A stretch of 64,000 bases of DNA from Filosporella fistucella (taxonomy: Eukaryota > Ascomycota > Leotiomycetes > Helotiales): contig JAQJZZ010000021.1 of NCBI GenBank assembly GCA_030077755.1, positions 1,054,001 to 1,118,000 of the forward strand, given 5' to 3'. The notes beneath the pieces are model-generated. The model worked only from the letters and a program-made list of their open reading frames with translations, was not told the origin of the DNA and made no database searches. The position numbers and the translations under genes are program-made. Shown piece by piece: positions 46,450 through 59,081 of this stretch. The stretch's first letter is position 1; each line of letters opens with the position of its first letter.

Positions 46450-46999
46450 ATTGAATATTGATGGAGATCTTTTTTCAGGACGAGTCGAAGTCCAAATGGC
46501 ATATAATTGTCACGAAGCTCGGCGGCGTAGCTTCAATTTATCCAATGATCCCACCGAATACGCGAATCTGCCTCATGATTTAATATAATTACGACTCGAG
46601 GACAATTTGCAACATGACTTAGCTTCAGGGGCTACATACAGCAATCCAGTGTATTTGCAAAAACATGAAGAGTCTCTGAGGTAACCTTTAAGAATATAAA
46701 TTTATTTTCATTCTCAATGAGCGATCTGACTGACGGAGTACATCTGAAATGATAAGGAATGCCAAGCCAAGTCAAGCCACCCGCTAAGCCACGTGGGGCA
46801 GCCCGTATCCAAGATTAGATGCCATGAATTACCAAAAATTTAACGGATATCATCACGTCAAGATTCATCTCATTCTTTACACTCCCTACATTCGTTTTCT
46901 GTCGTTCTTTTCCAACAAAAATGATCAGACTCTGAATTGCATCTCTAATGCCGCGATCAGAAGAGCGTGGTTAACATCAATTGACGCGACGCGCTTCAA
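46450..46999. promoter_or_regulatory. Divergent promoter of HET gene and flippase
   Basis: The region separates two start codons on opposite strands. It includes TAATATAATTACG-type AT-rich sequence near 46580 and TTTAAGAATATAAATTTA near 46687-46705, candidate TATA-like elements. A pyrimidine-rich tract near 46860-46915 precedes the flippase start. Confidence 0.4.
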
Positions 47000-49900
47000 A
47001 TGGGCCACAACGCCGCCGCATCCGGATCATCAGCCCCTGCGGATACTCAGGAGGATGTTCCTGATAATGGCTCGGTCACTCAGAACCCGGCGCCTTCTGA
47101 TGAGCTCATAATACAAGATGCAACATCTCTGAATTCAGCTTCGCCATCAGTCTCGAAAAGCCATGCCGGCCCAATATCACCCTCACCAACCCCGGCTCGT
47201 AACCGTGGATTCTCTCTTCGACGAGCTGTTTTCGCGAGGAATCTTTCTCATCATGATTCTAATCTCATCGAGCTTGGGTCTCAGGATGGTCGGCTTGGAA
47301 ATGTGCCTGCCCGCGATGAGATTAAAGAAGAGGTTGAAAATAAGAGTGCTCCTGTCGACGAAACCATACTCTACACATCCAGTGACCAGGGAAACAGTTG
47401 GATTGATGGAAAACGTTCAGCACCGGTTTCTATGGCTCCAAAACGTGGATCGCGTATTATTGGCAAGCTCAGTCTCTCGAATCTTACATCTACTGCCGCC
47501 CGAGTAATTAAGATAATCACGAGGACAAAAGAAATTCCACCCAGTGCAGATGGTCGACACATCGACCTCAACCCTACACTGAAATTAGATCTGATAGATG
47601 AACGCACTGGGAAGCCATATATTGGAAACACTATCACATCCAGTCGATATAATATTTACAATTTCCTCCCTCGTCAGCTGATATTTCAGTTCTCTCGAGT
47701 TTCGAATTTCTACTTCCTCTGTATTGCAGTTCTGCAACTCACTGGGTTCAGTACCACTGGTACATATAGTACTCTTGTCCCATTGATGGCATTCGTGAGC
47801 ATCGCCATGGCCAAGGAAGGATACGATGATTGGCGGCGGTACGTCTTGGATAAGGTAGAGAATCAGAACACAGTTCAAGTATTTTGTGCACAGACTTCAG
47901 CCGAAGAGAATGATACCGCAATCCAGAGCTGGTCAGAAGTCAAGTGGTCGGCTGTGAAAGTTGGCGATATCATCAAACTCAAAAGGGACGATGCAATTCC
48001 AGCTGATTTGGTTCTGATCCTCTCAGATGGTCCTAATGGTATGGCATACATTGACACTGCGGCACTCGATGGCGAATCGAATCTAAAAGCTAGACAAGCC
48101 TCACCATTGTTACGAAAAGTATGCCACAATGAGGACGATCTGTCTTCTTGTCAAGCACATATCGTGGTGGAAGATCCAAACATTGATCTTTATAACTTTG
48201 ACGGGCGAATCACAGTCGGAGATGAAACGCTGCCCCTGACTGGCGCAGAGGTTATATATCGTGGCAGCGTACTTCGAAATACCACACATGCATTTGGTGT
48301 GGTAATTAATTCAGGGGAGGAATGCAAGATCAGGATGAATGCGATGAAGAATCCCAAAGCCAAGGCACCATCAATGCAAAAGATTGTTAATCAAGTGGTG
48401 GTAATCATTGCAACTTTCGTCATCGTTCTCACTGGTCTGAACGTTGCAGCTTATGCGGTTTGGAAGAGGAAACAGGAGAACAAGTTCTGGTACCTCATGG
48501 GCGCGTCAGTTGGCTATGGGGAACTCTGGGCAAGTTCTTTTGTGATGTTCAGCACTATGATTCCACTTTCGTTGTATATCAGTTTGGAAATTGTCAAGGT
48601 TGGGCAGATGTATATCATGGGCGATGTCGAAATGTATGATGCGGAAACAGATACCCCAATGGAGCCGAGGACGAACACTATCAATGAGGAATTGGGTCAG
48701 ATCACTCATGTCTTTTCCGATAAGACGGGTACTTTGACGGAAAACATTATGAGATTTCGGAAGATGAGCGTTGCAGGAACAGCATGGCTTCATGCTTTCG
48801 ACCTCAAGAAATGCGATGCATTGGTGAAAGAGCCGACTCTGCAATCGCGAACTACAGTGGAAGATAGGATGAAGGGGCACAGTAAGAAGGTTTCCGATCT
48901 TGGGCCACTGCAGTCCATATCATATGCATCAGATAGGAGACCACGGTTGTCAATAACAGAGACAAGGCGATCTACAAGCTTGTATGAACAAGCACCAAAA
49001 CATGACTCTACAACAGAGGAGCTTGTTGCATATATTCAACATAAGCCAGATGGACCATTCGCAAGCAAAGTTCGGTTTTTTCTATTGGCCATTGCCTTAT
49101 GCCATACCGCATTGCCAGAGATCCAAGAAAACGGCGACATAGATTACCAAGCTATGTCTCCAGATGAATTAGCTTTGGTTCGGGCAGTGAAAGATCTTGG
49201 AATTATAGTAGTTGATAGACCAACTCAGTCTATCACAATCGTGACCCGGGATGGAGAAAAGACCTCGCGCGAGACATATCAAGTACTTGATGTCGTCGAG
49301 TTCAGCAGCAAACGAAAGCGAATGTCGATTATCATCCGGCTTCCGAACGGAATGATATGTCTTTTCTGCAAAGGCGCAGATTCCACAATCATTCCGCGTC
49401 TCAAATCCGCCACTGGAGCCGTGCAAAAGGATGAAGAGATTCGAAAGAGTATGACAGCAAAACGACGATCGGAGGCACAAGATGAACTGATCAGACAGAG
49501 CGAAGATCGACCTCGTAGTAGTCTAAATCGTCCCAGCTTCGCTCGATCTAGAAGCCATATTGGGCGTCCTTCCTTCGTCAGCCGCAGGAGTAATGCTAGT
49601 ATCGAAATCCTAGGACGGCTTCGATATGAATCACCTCGGCCTTCGATGGCAATATCAAGAAGATCATCTACGTTTGGTATAGACCACTCTGTGGCATCAG
49701 ATAATTCTGCGACTCTCGTGGCGACTCTCCGACATATTCACGAATTTGCTACTGAAGGTTTACGAACACTTATGTATGGTCACAGGTATTTAGGCGAAGA
49801 GGAGTATCGGACTTGGAAGAAGGCATTTCAAGAGGCATCCACAAGTCTGATTAATCGCCAAGAAATGATCGACCAGGTGTCTGAGTCGCTTGAGCAGGAG

Positions 49901-51542
49901 TTAGATCTGACTGGTGCTACGGCAATCGAAGACGAGCTTCAGAAAGGAGTCCCAGAGACGATCGATAAATTGCGCAGAGCTGGTATGAGGGTGTGGATGT
50001 TGACGGGCGACAAAAGAGAGACGGCAATAAACATCGGTCACTCTTGCAAGCTTATTACTAGCTATTCAGAAGTTATCGTTCTGGATCATGAGAAGAATAA
50101 TGTTGCTCAAACAATTAATTCTGCATTGCAAGATATTCAGCAAGGCGAAAATGCTCATTCGGTGGTGGTTGTGGATGGCCAGACTTTATCAGAAATCGAG
50201 CGAGATCCGGCTTTGGCAAGTCCTTTCTTCGAGCTGGTCATCGCTGCAAATTCGGTCATTTGCTGCCGTGCTAGTCCGACGCAGAAGGCGTTCCTAGTGA
50301 AGTCAATCCGCACCAAAGTGAAGAGATCGGTGACACTAGCAATTGGTATGTCTTTTCTCTGCCCTTTGACCTCAAATATTTTCGAACCCAAGTCCTCATC
50401 ACACCTGCTAACCCCGACCCAGGCGATAGCGCAAACGACATAGCCATGATTCAAGAAGCGCACGTAGGCATCGGCATATCAGGACGAGAAGGTATGCAAG
50501 CAGCTCGATCATCCGATTACTCTATCGGACAATTCCGGTTCTTGCAGAGACTACTTTTAGTCCATGGACGCTGGAATTATGTGCGCACAGGGAAATATAT
50601 TCTCGGTACATTCTGGTAGGATCATTCAGTCTTGCTGTAGTGTTGTGCTAAAGCTGTGTACCACAGGAAAGAAATGATGTTTTTCCTCACTCAGGCAATC
50701 TACCAGTACGTTCTACCCTCCACTTTACCTGTATTCCCCTCAAGAACACACAGTAAACTAACATACCCCCAGAGGTTACAACGGCTTCACAGGCACCTCC
50801 CTCTACGAATACTGGTCCGGCTCCGTAATCAACGTAATCTTCTGCGCGCTCTGCATAATCTTCCTCGGTATCTTCGAGCAAGACCTCGAAGCCCGTACCC
50901 TCCTCGCCGTCCCAGAACTCTACCGCCACGGCCAACGAAACGGTTCCTTCAATCTAAAGAAATACGCGTGGTGGAATTTCATGGCTGCCACTGATGCGGT
51001 GGTTATCTATTATATGGTGTATGGATTATATGGGATGGCGTGGTTTGGAGACGTGGTGGTAGATTCCTCGGATTTGTTTGCTTATGGACAGTTGGGTTTT
51101 GCGATCTGTGTGGTGGTTATTAATACGAAATTACTGTTTGTCTCCCCTTTTCCCTCCCCAGAAAATCCAGAAACCTCAGTAAACTGACCCTCCCAGCTTC
51201 CTCGAAATGCACACCATAACGCTCCTCTCCCTCCTCGCCTGGCTCTGCGGCATCGGCGGCTGGTGGCTCTGGAATCTAGCTCTCTCCCAGGTCTACGACC
51301 CAGCTACCTCTTTCTACGGCGTGCGCGACGGGTTTATCCACCGGTTTGGCAGAAGCGGATTATGGTGGCTTACTCTTATTCTGGGGGTGGCTGCTGTGCT
51401 GCTTTGGGAGATGGCGGTTAGGTGTTTGAGGGTTGCGTGGTGGCCGAGTGAGGTGGAGGTTTTTCAGGAGTTGGAACGGGAGGGGGAGTGGAGGGAGACG
51501 TTTGATGTGATGAGTGGAGAGGGGAGGGAGGAGGGGAGGTAG
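47000..51542 (+). CDS. P4-type ATPase, phospholipid flippase (DNF3-like)
   Basis: Five exons (introns 50346-50422, 50616-50666, 50706-50772, 51136-51196; 4287 nt) encode 1428 residues with about ten membrane helices. The pump moves phospholipids to the cytosolic leaflet of Golgi, endosome or plasma membranes. Motifs in order: [20 protein letters not shown] before helix 1; actuator-loop DGESNLKAR (Asp about 357; most P4 pumps have DGET); phosphorylation site [10 protein letters not shown] (Asp about 574); nucleotide-site [29 protein letters not shown]; and hinge [19 protein letters not shown]. Ser/Arg-rich low-complexity inserts lie in the N domain (about residues 800-920) and in the N-terminal 180 residues. 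The long N-terminus and inserts fit the Dnf3/DnfD branch, though I am less sure of the branch than of the family. The last four introns cluster in the C-terminal sixth. Confidence 0.94.
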
Positions 51543-53329
51543 GAGATGAGAGATGGGTTGGGTAATGGAAGGTGGCTTTGTCGTATTCTACTCGGGATTT
51601 CTCAATGTAGATGGAGTTAGTGAGAGGATTTGTTACATACTAGAATACATAATAAAGGAAACAGACTTGCGATACCCAACCAAGTACTCATTCCTTACGC
51701 ATGGTTTAGTGATAAAAGTACAATCACTGAATTTTGACATATTCACGTCCATTTCACCCCTCAAACGCTTCCAAACAGATCCCAAATTCCAAAGCCACAT
51801 TCTCTTGATATTTCCCTTCGCCTTAGCCTATTAAATCTACCTATATCCCCTACAGCCATTATTCGGTAAGAAAGCAACACAATCATTTAACTATTTTCAC
51901 GATCTATTTATTCCATCAACCCCCTCGGACCCTTAGAGTCCGAAAAATATATATACGTTTATCCCCCTCTTTTCTCCCCTCTTCCCCTCAAATCATTTAA
52001 TATGCCTATACATTCCACAACCACATTCCATAACCAAAGAACAAATAATGAATTTTAACATCTTCACATTCCATTCAATTCCTTCTATCACCCTCCACCG
52101 ACCAAGACGACCAGATGTCAAAAATCTATACACTCTTATTCCTCCGCCTACCATGTTTCCCTTATTCTTCCTATCATAGCTATATATTTGCAAGTATAAT
52201 TCAATGAAAAAGGAAGCGATTTTTAGGTTCTATTATATCCTATCAAATCCTCAAAAGAACTTCCAAATCTATATTCCTAATATCCTCTCTATATTATTTT
52301 TTTCATCCTGCGTATAGATTCTGCGTGGAATATCAGATAAATATCCTAGCAATCGATTTTATACTTTCTTGCCTCGATATATCGCTATTTCTTTGTTACT
52401 ACTTTTATCTCAATACCAAGTTCAAGTATACTATAGACCTCCTTAGATGGTACAAATTGAGTCTAGCACAAACATGCAGGATCCATATTTTTAAAATCTA
52501 ATTAGCTTCCCCCTTACCCTCTCTTCCCTTCCCACCTACAACCAACTATTCCTCTCCTATGCCTTATCCCCCCTGAATATCTACATATCCATCAGTCAAT
52601 ACCTCAACCCCCAGTAATTTCACCACACAATACAAGACGAGCAACAACTGAAGATAGTAGTATAGACGGTAAAATGATATATAAATAAATACAAAAAAAA
52701 CCACACATCAACACATATCTAACGCCAAAAATGCCATAAAAATTCCCCTCGGCGAAAAAAAGGCCAATGAAACCCAGAAGGAAAGAAAAATGGTTATATA
52801 TACCCTTCCTAATCTCCTTCTCCCCAAATGTCAAAAAGAGTAAAATCCTGTATTCAACGAGGTATCTAGAAAGACCCCTGCACCTTTATCCACCTTCCTC
52901 CCTAAATCCCCTAGCAGGTAACACGACACCGCTCAATCCACTCATTCCCCACGTTCGTTCTCTACTTTTCGTCTTGGAGATGCTGGACAGTGTCGATGCG
53001 AGATCGAGGTTCATATCCCCGACTCCATCTCCTAGTTCCTGGACTTTGATCTCGCCTGGTACACCTTTTAGACTTCCACTGCCGCTTCCGCTCGGATTTC
53101 CGCCACCAACGCCGCTTCCAACGAGAGGATCCCCGACTGCAATACTAGGAAAACTCCTTAAACTCGCGTTCTCCTTCCCCTTGCTCGAATGCCCGATACT
53201 CCACCCCTTCCTCCCATTCCCACCCGTATTAAAGTCTCGTGACGACCTCTTTGGACTCCCTACTCCTCCCAATCCTCCACTTCCCCCTCCACCGGCCCCC
53301 ATCCGCCGTTTCCGCCACGAGACAAACCG
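51543..53329. other. Intergenic region between convergent genes
   Basis: This 1.8 kb stretch lies between the flippase and quinate-repressor-like stop codons. It is strongly AT- and pyrimidine-rich at 51700-52800 with no coding support, then GC-richer toward the 3' end of the next gene. It likely holds both 3' UTRs. Confidence 0.45.
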
Positions 53330-55423
53330 TCAATACAAGCCCCTCCCACTCGCGAGCCGTACAAACGAGTATGGGACATTCTGTCCTACCAACAGACGGA
53401 GCGTTTCTACCGTGGTGAATGCACTGGTATCAGCTACTCCATACGCTGTCCAGCCGCTCATCTCAGCTACAGCCAAGGGATCACTTTTCCTCGGACCGTT
53501 CGCGAGATCGACGAAGACTTTTCCTTTGGAATGAGGATTTCCGTTCGCGTTTCCGTTGCTGCTATGAGAAGGCGAAGGAGAAAGAGAAGCGAGATTAGAA
53601 TAGCTTTTTGAGTTTGAGAAATGACGGAGCAGAGGCTGTACCAGATGCGATTTATCAGGTGGCAAAGCAGAGATGATGGCAAATGGCTGATCAACCCTTT
53701 GCACACTCTCTATACTCGTGAATGGTTCTACGCCTGCTGCGAGCGGACCATGGGCCTTGAATCCAACGGTGTAGATTTTGCCGATATTGAGGGAACGAAG
53801 TGCAAAGATGATGGAGGCTGCGTCTTCACCTGATGAAGACAAAATGATAGCTGCTCTATCCGCATAAGCAGAAGGAGCAAAATCTCGAGTCAGTGTCGCA
53901 CGAATGCCTTTCCATGTCGCATTATCGCCAATGAATGTCGAATTTGCGCCTTCACCCCGTACAACAATGGTATCCACGGCGCCGATAGTGCGAGCCGCGT
54001 CTGTGAGATGGGGTATATATGGTTGTGAGGCTGGTAGAGGAGGATTGATGTATGCGCCACCGAAATTGGGTTGCATGCAGAAAGCCTCGACGGAACCACG
54101 TACACCTCTGTCTACTGACTGAAAATTGTGCGGGAGACCGAGTTCATTGAAGCATTTCTCGAAGAAAGTTGCTTGTGGTGTTGATCTGAAAGAACCAATT
54201 GCGTAGATATTTTTCTTGGGAAGTTGGCCCATTGTGCTGAGGGCACCGTTAATTTCGGCGGCGCTCATTTGACCTGGAGCCGCAACGATGGGGAGAAGAG
54301 GGTGAGTGATGGGACTGAAAACTGTATTGAGAGCTCTGGATAATTGTCCGAGTTGGCCCATATTGACAGCTGACAACGGAGGACCATCCGGATTATTTGC
54401 TTTGATCTGTGAGCGGAAATATTCCAGTTCGTAGTTCTCAGACATGGAGTTGATGATTGTAATCATCTTGACGATATCTCCATATTTGCGACTTTCCTGG
54501 AAGATAGACTGTGCTTGAGGTGAAGGCCACTTGAATGTCCCGGAAAAATCGTGAAATGCTGAGATGATGCGACTACTTCCTCTTTGCTCGTACAATCGAC
54601 GTCTGATATCTTCCGGTAACCAGACTTCCACGTCGATATACTCACAACCCCATTGAATGGCACGATAGAGATACTGATAATACAACTCCGGATTATCCAT
54701 AGGAAATCTTCCATTTTCGCGTGTACATCGAGTCGTAAAAATGATGGGTAACTCCGTTCTCTGCCTCAGTAACATGACCTGTTCACCCACATAACTCAAA
54801 CTAGGTACAGAACTGAATGTTCCATCTGGCAACGGTTCCTTCAGCAAATCGACTCGTATCTCCACTGCATCTGAACCCACAGACAGGATATCCAGATTCG
54901 ACAACGCAGTGCGTACATCAGGAAAAGTGGTAGAAATGAAATATGTTCTTGGTTTTGTAATCAGCGCTTCGTGATGACTGATCTGTCCCAACGTAAACGC
55001 AATGAACCGCGACAGATCCCTCCGGAAAAATGGCGTCTCAGTATACAAAAACTCGTAGTCTACCGCAGCAGACAAATCGACATCAGGCGGCATTCCCAGA
55101 TTCACACAGTGCGCATTGATCGCAACCATCAAATAGGTATTCCGGCTCTTGATGTCGGCTTTGGCGTCACTGGAAGCAATTCCTATGACGGTTCCATGAT
55201 CCTCTGCTCCCACGGCCGAGAAACTCGAAGCCAGCCGGTATGGTTTCCCCAGCACATCTGCGAATACCGAGACGATTTTCTCCTGTCCTTGCCCATATAC
55301 AATAACCACTATGCGACTATCCCCCATTCCCGCCTTTGTGCCATTGATAACGCCGTTTGTGCTCTTCGGTCTGGCGGGGGTGGGTGTGGCCGTCGGCGCA
55401 GACTGTAGCTGTTTTGTCGCCAT
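53330..55423 (-). CDS. Quinate repressor-like protein (QutR/Qa-1S type) built from AROM-derived domains
   Basis: An intronless gene encodes 697 residues from the ATG ending at 55423. It resembles the C-terminal shikimate-kinase, type I dehydroquinase and shikimate-dehydrogenase parts of AROM. Fungi reuse these as a quinate-pathway repressor. The kinase-like part is decayed: the P-loop position reads GQGQEK (about 44-49) rather than GxxGxGKS/T. The dehydroquinase-like part runs from [20 protein letters not shown] through [21 protein letters not shown] and SAFHDFSG (His about 291) to IVKMITI (Lys about 319), keeping the two catalytic positions. The dehydrogenase-like part ([32 protein letters not shown]) lacks the usual Lys, and has Ala near 501 where NTD is expected. 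A cytosolic/nuclear signal-sensing repressor is the best guess; a degraded enzyme is the alternative. No quinate genes are adjacent. Confidence 0.85.
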   Translation of the reverse strand: MATKQLQSAPTATPTPARPKSTNGVINGTKAGMGDSRIVVIVYGQGQEKIVSVFADVLGKPYRLASSFSAVGAEDHGTVIGIASSDAKADIKSRNTYLMVAINAHCVNLGMPPDVDLSAAVDYEFLYTETPFFRRDLSRFIAFTLGQISHHEALITKPRTYFISTTFPDVRTALSNLDILSVGSDAVEIRVDLLKEPLPDGTFSSVPSLSYVGEQVMLLRQRTELPIIFTTRCTRENGRFPMDNPELYYQYLYRAIQWGCEYIDVEVWLPEDIRRRLYEQRGSSRIISAFHDFSGTFKWPSPQAQSIFQESRKYGDIVKMITIINSMSENYELEYFRSQIKANNPDGPPLSAVNMGQLGQLSRALNTVFSPITHPLLPIVAAPGQMSAAEINGALSTMGQLPKKNIYAIGSFRSTPQATFFEKCFNELGLPHNFQSVDRGVRGSVEAFCMQPNFGGAYINPPLPASQPYIPHLTDAARTIGAVDTIVVRGEGANSTFIGDNATWKGIRATLTRDFAPSAYADRAAIILSSSGEDAASIIFALRSLNIGKIYTVGFKAHGPLAAGVEPFTSIESVQRVDQPFAIISALPPDKSHLVQPLLRHFSNSKSYSNLASLSPSPSHSSNGNANGNPHSKGKVFVDLANGPRKSDPLAVAEMSGWTAYGVADTSAFTTVETLRLLVGQNVPYSFVRLASGRGLY

Positions 55424-55851
55424 CTTTGTTCGGGAGCCGGGAGAAATATCTCTGGAGGTCGAGGCAAGAAATATCTTGATATTAGACAGCTGTACGGAAT
55501 CTCTCACGGACAGCTATGCAGGAAGAAAGTCCAGCAGCTTCCTCGCATGGCAATGCAAGTATGTGTCTCCTCTAGGACCGAGGCGGATGTGGTTTCGAGG
55601 AAAGAGAAGCGGCGGCGCAAGCAGATAGACAAGTAAGGCAAGCTTGGTTTTCTGGGAATAAGTAGGTTGGTGGATGACTTGCAGATTCACAGGTATATCA
55701 CGACTGTTATCGCAGCTTAGGATAGGCAATTAAGGGCAGGGTCGAAGGTCTGAAGTTGTGGTCTGCTGTACTACATGGCAGCCCGAAATCCCACAGTCTT
55801 GGTCCACTGGCAGACATGCGTAGTGGGACGGAAGAAGAGGAAGAGCGATTG

Positions 55852-55920
55852 CAGTAGGTAATAGGTAGGTAGGTAGGCAGGTAGGTAGGTACTAGGTAGG
55901 AGGGAGGAGAGGAGAGGAGG
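55852..55920. repeat. Imperfect TAGG/AGG microsatellite
   Basis: Several TAGG tetranucleotides with single-base interruptions grade into a GGAGA tract. It lies about 430-500 bp upstream of the repressor-like start codon. Confidence 0.85.
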
Positions 55921-56103
55921 TTGGAAATGGAAGTACCGTGGGAGGGAGATTTTTCTTTCCGTCGTCGTTGATGGATCTGCTGCAGATGGATGGAGTAGCA
56001 GATTCGAGGTAGAAACACATTGGACGATTGGAATTCCGCCGGAGGTTTTTTGTCTGGTCTGGTCTTTGGGAATTTTGGGGGTGCATGTAGGAGGTGGAGG
56101 TGC

Positions 56104-56155
56104 TAGGTAGGAGGTAGGTAAAGGTAGGGAGTAGGAGTAGTAGGTAGGGTAGGGT
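56104..56155. repeat. Second imperfect TAGG/TAGGG tract
   Basis: Interrupted TAGG, GTAGG and TAGGG units, similar to the tract at 55852-55920. TAGGG also resembles telomere-type units but is too irregular to call a telomeric insertion. Confidence 0.7.
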
Positions 56156-56263
56156 TACAATTTCCTTTCGGTAGAGACTTACTTACTCCGTGACCGTGAG
56201 GGTGAGGGTCTACTACTCCATACAGTACGAGTACCTCGACACTCGAGTACTCCGTAGGTAGAG

Positions 56264-56288
56264 AGTCGAGACTCGAGACTCGAGACTG
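56264..56288. repeat. GACTCGA tandem repeat
   Basis: About three copies of the 7-bp unit GACTCGA in a row, next to several CTCGAGTAC palindromes (56232-56252). Confidence 0.8.
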
Positions 56289-58267
56289 GATCCGGGTGAT
56301 TTTTGGTATGGGGGTTAGGGATTGAGGGACCAGAAACAGATGCAGTGGAGGCCGATCCAAGCACGATTAATGGAGGGATTGTACCGAGTACGGCTCTAAG
56401 ACCTGGGGGGGAGAGGCGAGGGGCGAGGTGGATTCTGGGTTTCTCAAGGTTGCATTTTTCCCAGCCAATGCCGACCCAGAGATGTTGGTATGATGGACGG
56501 CAGAGGGATTTGGGCGGAATGGGGCTTGAGGCATGGAAAAATAGGGACCTGCCCGGGAGTATCGGAGCAGATTGTTCCAGCGATAGAGGGCTGCTTGGTG
56601 TTTGAGCTACTGGCGGATTAAGCCTGGGGGTGGCCGAGGGTGGACTACTATGGGGTGGTTTAGTGAGGGGGAGGGGTAAGAGTAGGGTGAGGATGGTCAG
56701 AATTAGGTAGTAAAATGATAATAGTAGGTATTAGAAACAGATAACGGACAAAGAATTGGCTGAAGGACAAGAAGAGTCAATTCTTGGAAATGATATGTAC
56801 AAGTATTGGCAGTATAACCAAGAAGTCAAGAAATATAGATTCTTGGTATTGAAATGAAATTGAATTGTGCGGGATGACACTCGATGGGGTAACGAGGAAT
56901 GATAGGCATGAATAGGGGTGGTGGAAAGGTGTCATTCAGTGGCTACAGAAGGAATCCGGCGTAATCTGGGCATACTTGGTAGAGACAATCCTTCTGTAAC
57001 TCGCTGTATCGGGGACTGTAAGGAATTCTTCAGTGGTAGATTCCAGTGCTTTTAGAGACTCTTCAGCGCCACTCAACCGCTGAATAGGCTGCACTAACTC
57101 TACGGCCTCCAACTCCTCACTTAAAGTAGGTTTCAATTACTTACTCTGTAATACTTCGTACTAAAACCTCACCACCCATCTTCTACTCCAATCCTCCCAC
57201 CAATTCATCCTCATCACGCAAAGGTACCTCATCCCACACCCAAACAAATACGGAGCATCATGTACATCCCCGCCGTCTCTCCAAAAAAAGTCGGGGGAGC
57301 CAAGAAGCCAAGCGCCAAGTACAGGTGCAGACATAATGTGGGGAGACGTGATCGGCCTCCAGGGTCAGTATTTCCACCAATCCGCTTTCCCCTCACTCTC
57401 CCACTTTCCCTCTGCAAACCTGTCAATCTAGAAGAGGCATACGGAGTTCTTCCCTTCCTTAAAAGGGTGAAATCTGATAAAATCAAACTCGGGAAATGCC
57501 AAGAGGATAGAAGTCACTATTTTACATTCCCTTGTTGAGCTACGAACGGATATTTTCCATTGTCTAGCTTACAACCCACTTTGAAAATCAAATGGGGAAG
57601 GTGACCGTGTATCTATCATCTTCAGTGGGTCTTTTTATCACTATTCCCATGGCATGGCTGGAGAAGCGGAGTATTTATCCATTGCGCCTGAAAGACAGCG
57701 TTACATTGAAACATAAAATACAAGGGAGGGAGGAGATGCAAGGCAACTTTATTAATTCTCCATGGTGATCTTTTCTTATTTCATTTGCTTTTTTGAGGAC
57801 GGTGGAATTTGGGGAATGAGCATGGTGTTCAAGATGGATTGGATAAGAGATGTAAAGAGGTGGACGATGGGCTGGAATGGAAATATCTAGATCATCTCCG
57901 CATTCTTATTTCGGGTTTCTATCAGTTTGTTTTTTCTATCTTCCTAGGTTGTTTACCTTTATTACTTTCTCGGAGAAAATGGGAATCAAGTGATTCCTCA
58001 CGTACTAAGATTTCGGAAATATTTCTTTCTATTCTAGTATCTTGAATGGTCTAAGGAGGGGGGCTGGTAGATGGAGATGATCCGATCCAGCCGTTCTGTA
58101 TGATCTACGCATTGTAGGATGAAATTGTTTCATACGCTCGTTTCATACCTATACGTTTGCATTACATATCCCAAAATAGAAGTAGAAGTATACGTTGAAT
58201 GTATCATCAAGTGACGAGGCGGTGGGGTACATCCATAATTTTGTGTTTGGTGTCCATCGTCTTATGG

Positions 58268-58319
58268 TTTTTAGCGACGTGGTAATTGTTTTTGTAAATA
58301 TTCTCCTCGTCGCTAAAAA
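58268..58319. repeat. Perfect 12-bp inverted repeat with 28-nt loop
   Basis: TTTTTAGCGACG at 58268-58279 is the exact reverse complement of CGTCGCTAAAAA at 58308-58319. The right arm belongs to the diverged repeat shared with 61503-61572. It could be a hairpin or the end of a small decayed element. Confidence 0.7.
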
Positions 58320-58364
58320 TAATTGGAGATAGATGTGCAGGAAGTGCCGTACCTCAACATTATA
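58297..58364 (+). repeat. Diverged dispersed repeat, copy A
   Basis: Aligns in the same orientation with 61503-61572 (AATATTCTC, TCGCTAAAAA, CAGGAA, CTTAAC/CTCAAC, TATA blocks in the same order; roughly 70 percent by eye). Confidence 0.55.
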
Positions 58365-59081
58365 AAAATACGCATTTATTAATTATCGCTACCTTGGGCG
58401 ATGCTAGAATAATTTGGTTTATAATTGCAAATAGTACTCTTCTAATTGTACAACTTAGAGCCGCCGAAAACCTAGCGATCACAGTGTCGTTGTTAAACAC
58501 TACTTGTCCTCTTTCCCTGCGTCGCCCCTTTTTTGAAAGCAAATCGCCATGGAAGAAGGGAAAAGTTGGTTGATAATAGCCACCGATTATCTCAGGTAGT
58601 AGGGTAGGATATATCTTGATTATTAAGCGCTCCCCAAACGATTGCTGTTGTAGCCATTAAAGTAGAGGATAAATTCGAGTAAAGCTATTGTCACACGCAT
58701 GATGCCAGTACTCTGCCTATATAAGCAACATTTCATTTCTTAAAAGCTTAGGACTTTACATTCGGATAAAAGAGGCGTTTATATAACCTGCCCGACATGT
58801 TTCGATAAAACGTGGAATAAAATGGAAACAACTTGGGTAGAAAAAGAATAGAATAGCGGATAATAAGATTTGCTGAGCTTCGACTTCTTGATGTGAGGAT
58901 CTCAAGCATCGACCCTATATGATTTTGAAGATTAAAATACTCGTAAGAGGATCGCTCAAGCTAAGTTTATTGCATGATTATTTTATGGCTAAGTTGAGTA
59001 GTTCTTATTTTACAGTCCAAGTCCACCCTCAAACTAAATCCACGCGACATCCCTATCGCAATGGGACGCCTGAAAGTAAAC

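Larger units (their letters stand above)
55424..59081. other. Long intergenic, microsatellite-rich region
   Basis: About 3.7 kb lies between the repressor-like start and the P450 3' end. It contains TAGG and GACTCGA repeats (listed separately) and a palindrome at 58268-58319. Frames such as 56303-56605 and 57260-57538 have no family signal. I call no gene or RNA. Confidence 0.45.

Noticed and set aside
52767..53534. 255-residue Pro/Leu-rich plus-strand frame
   Set aside because: It overlaps the 3' end of the clearly real quinate-repressor-like gene on the opposite strand and extends into pyrimidine-rich intergenic DNA; a shadow.
56104..56155. Interstitial telomere repeat
   Set aside because: Units are a mix of TAGG, GTAGG and TAGGG without a run of TTAGGG.
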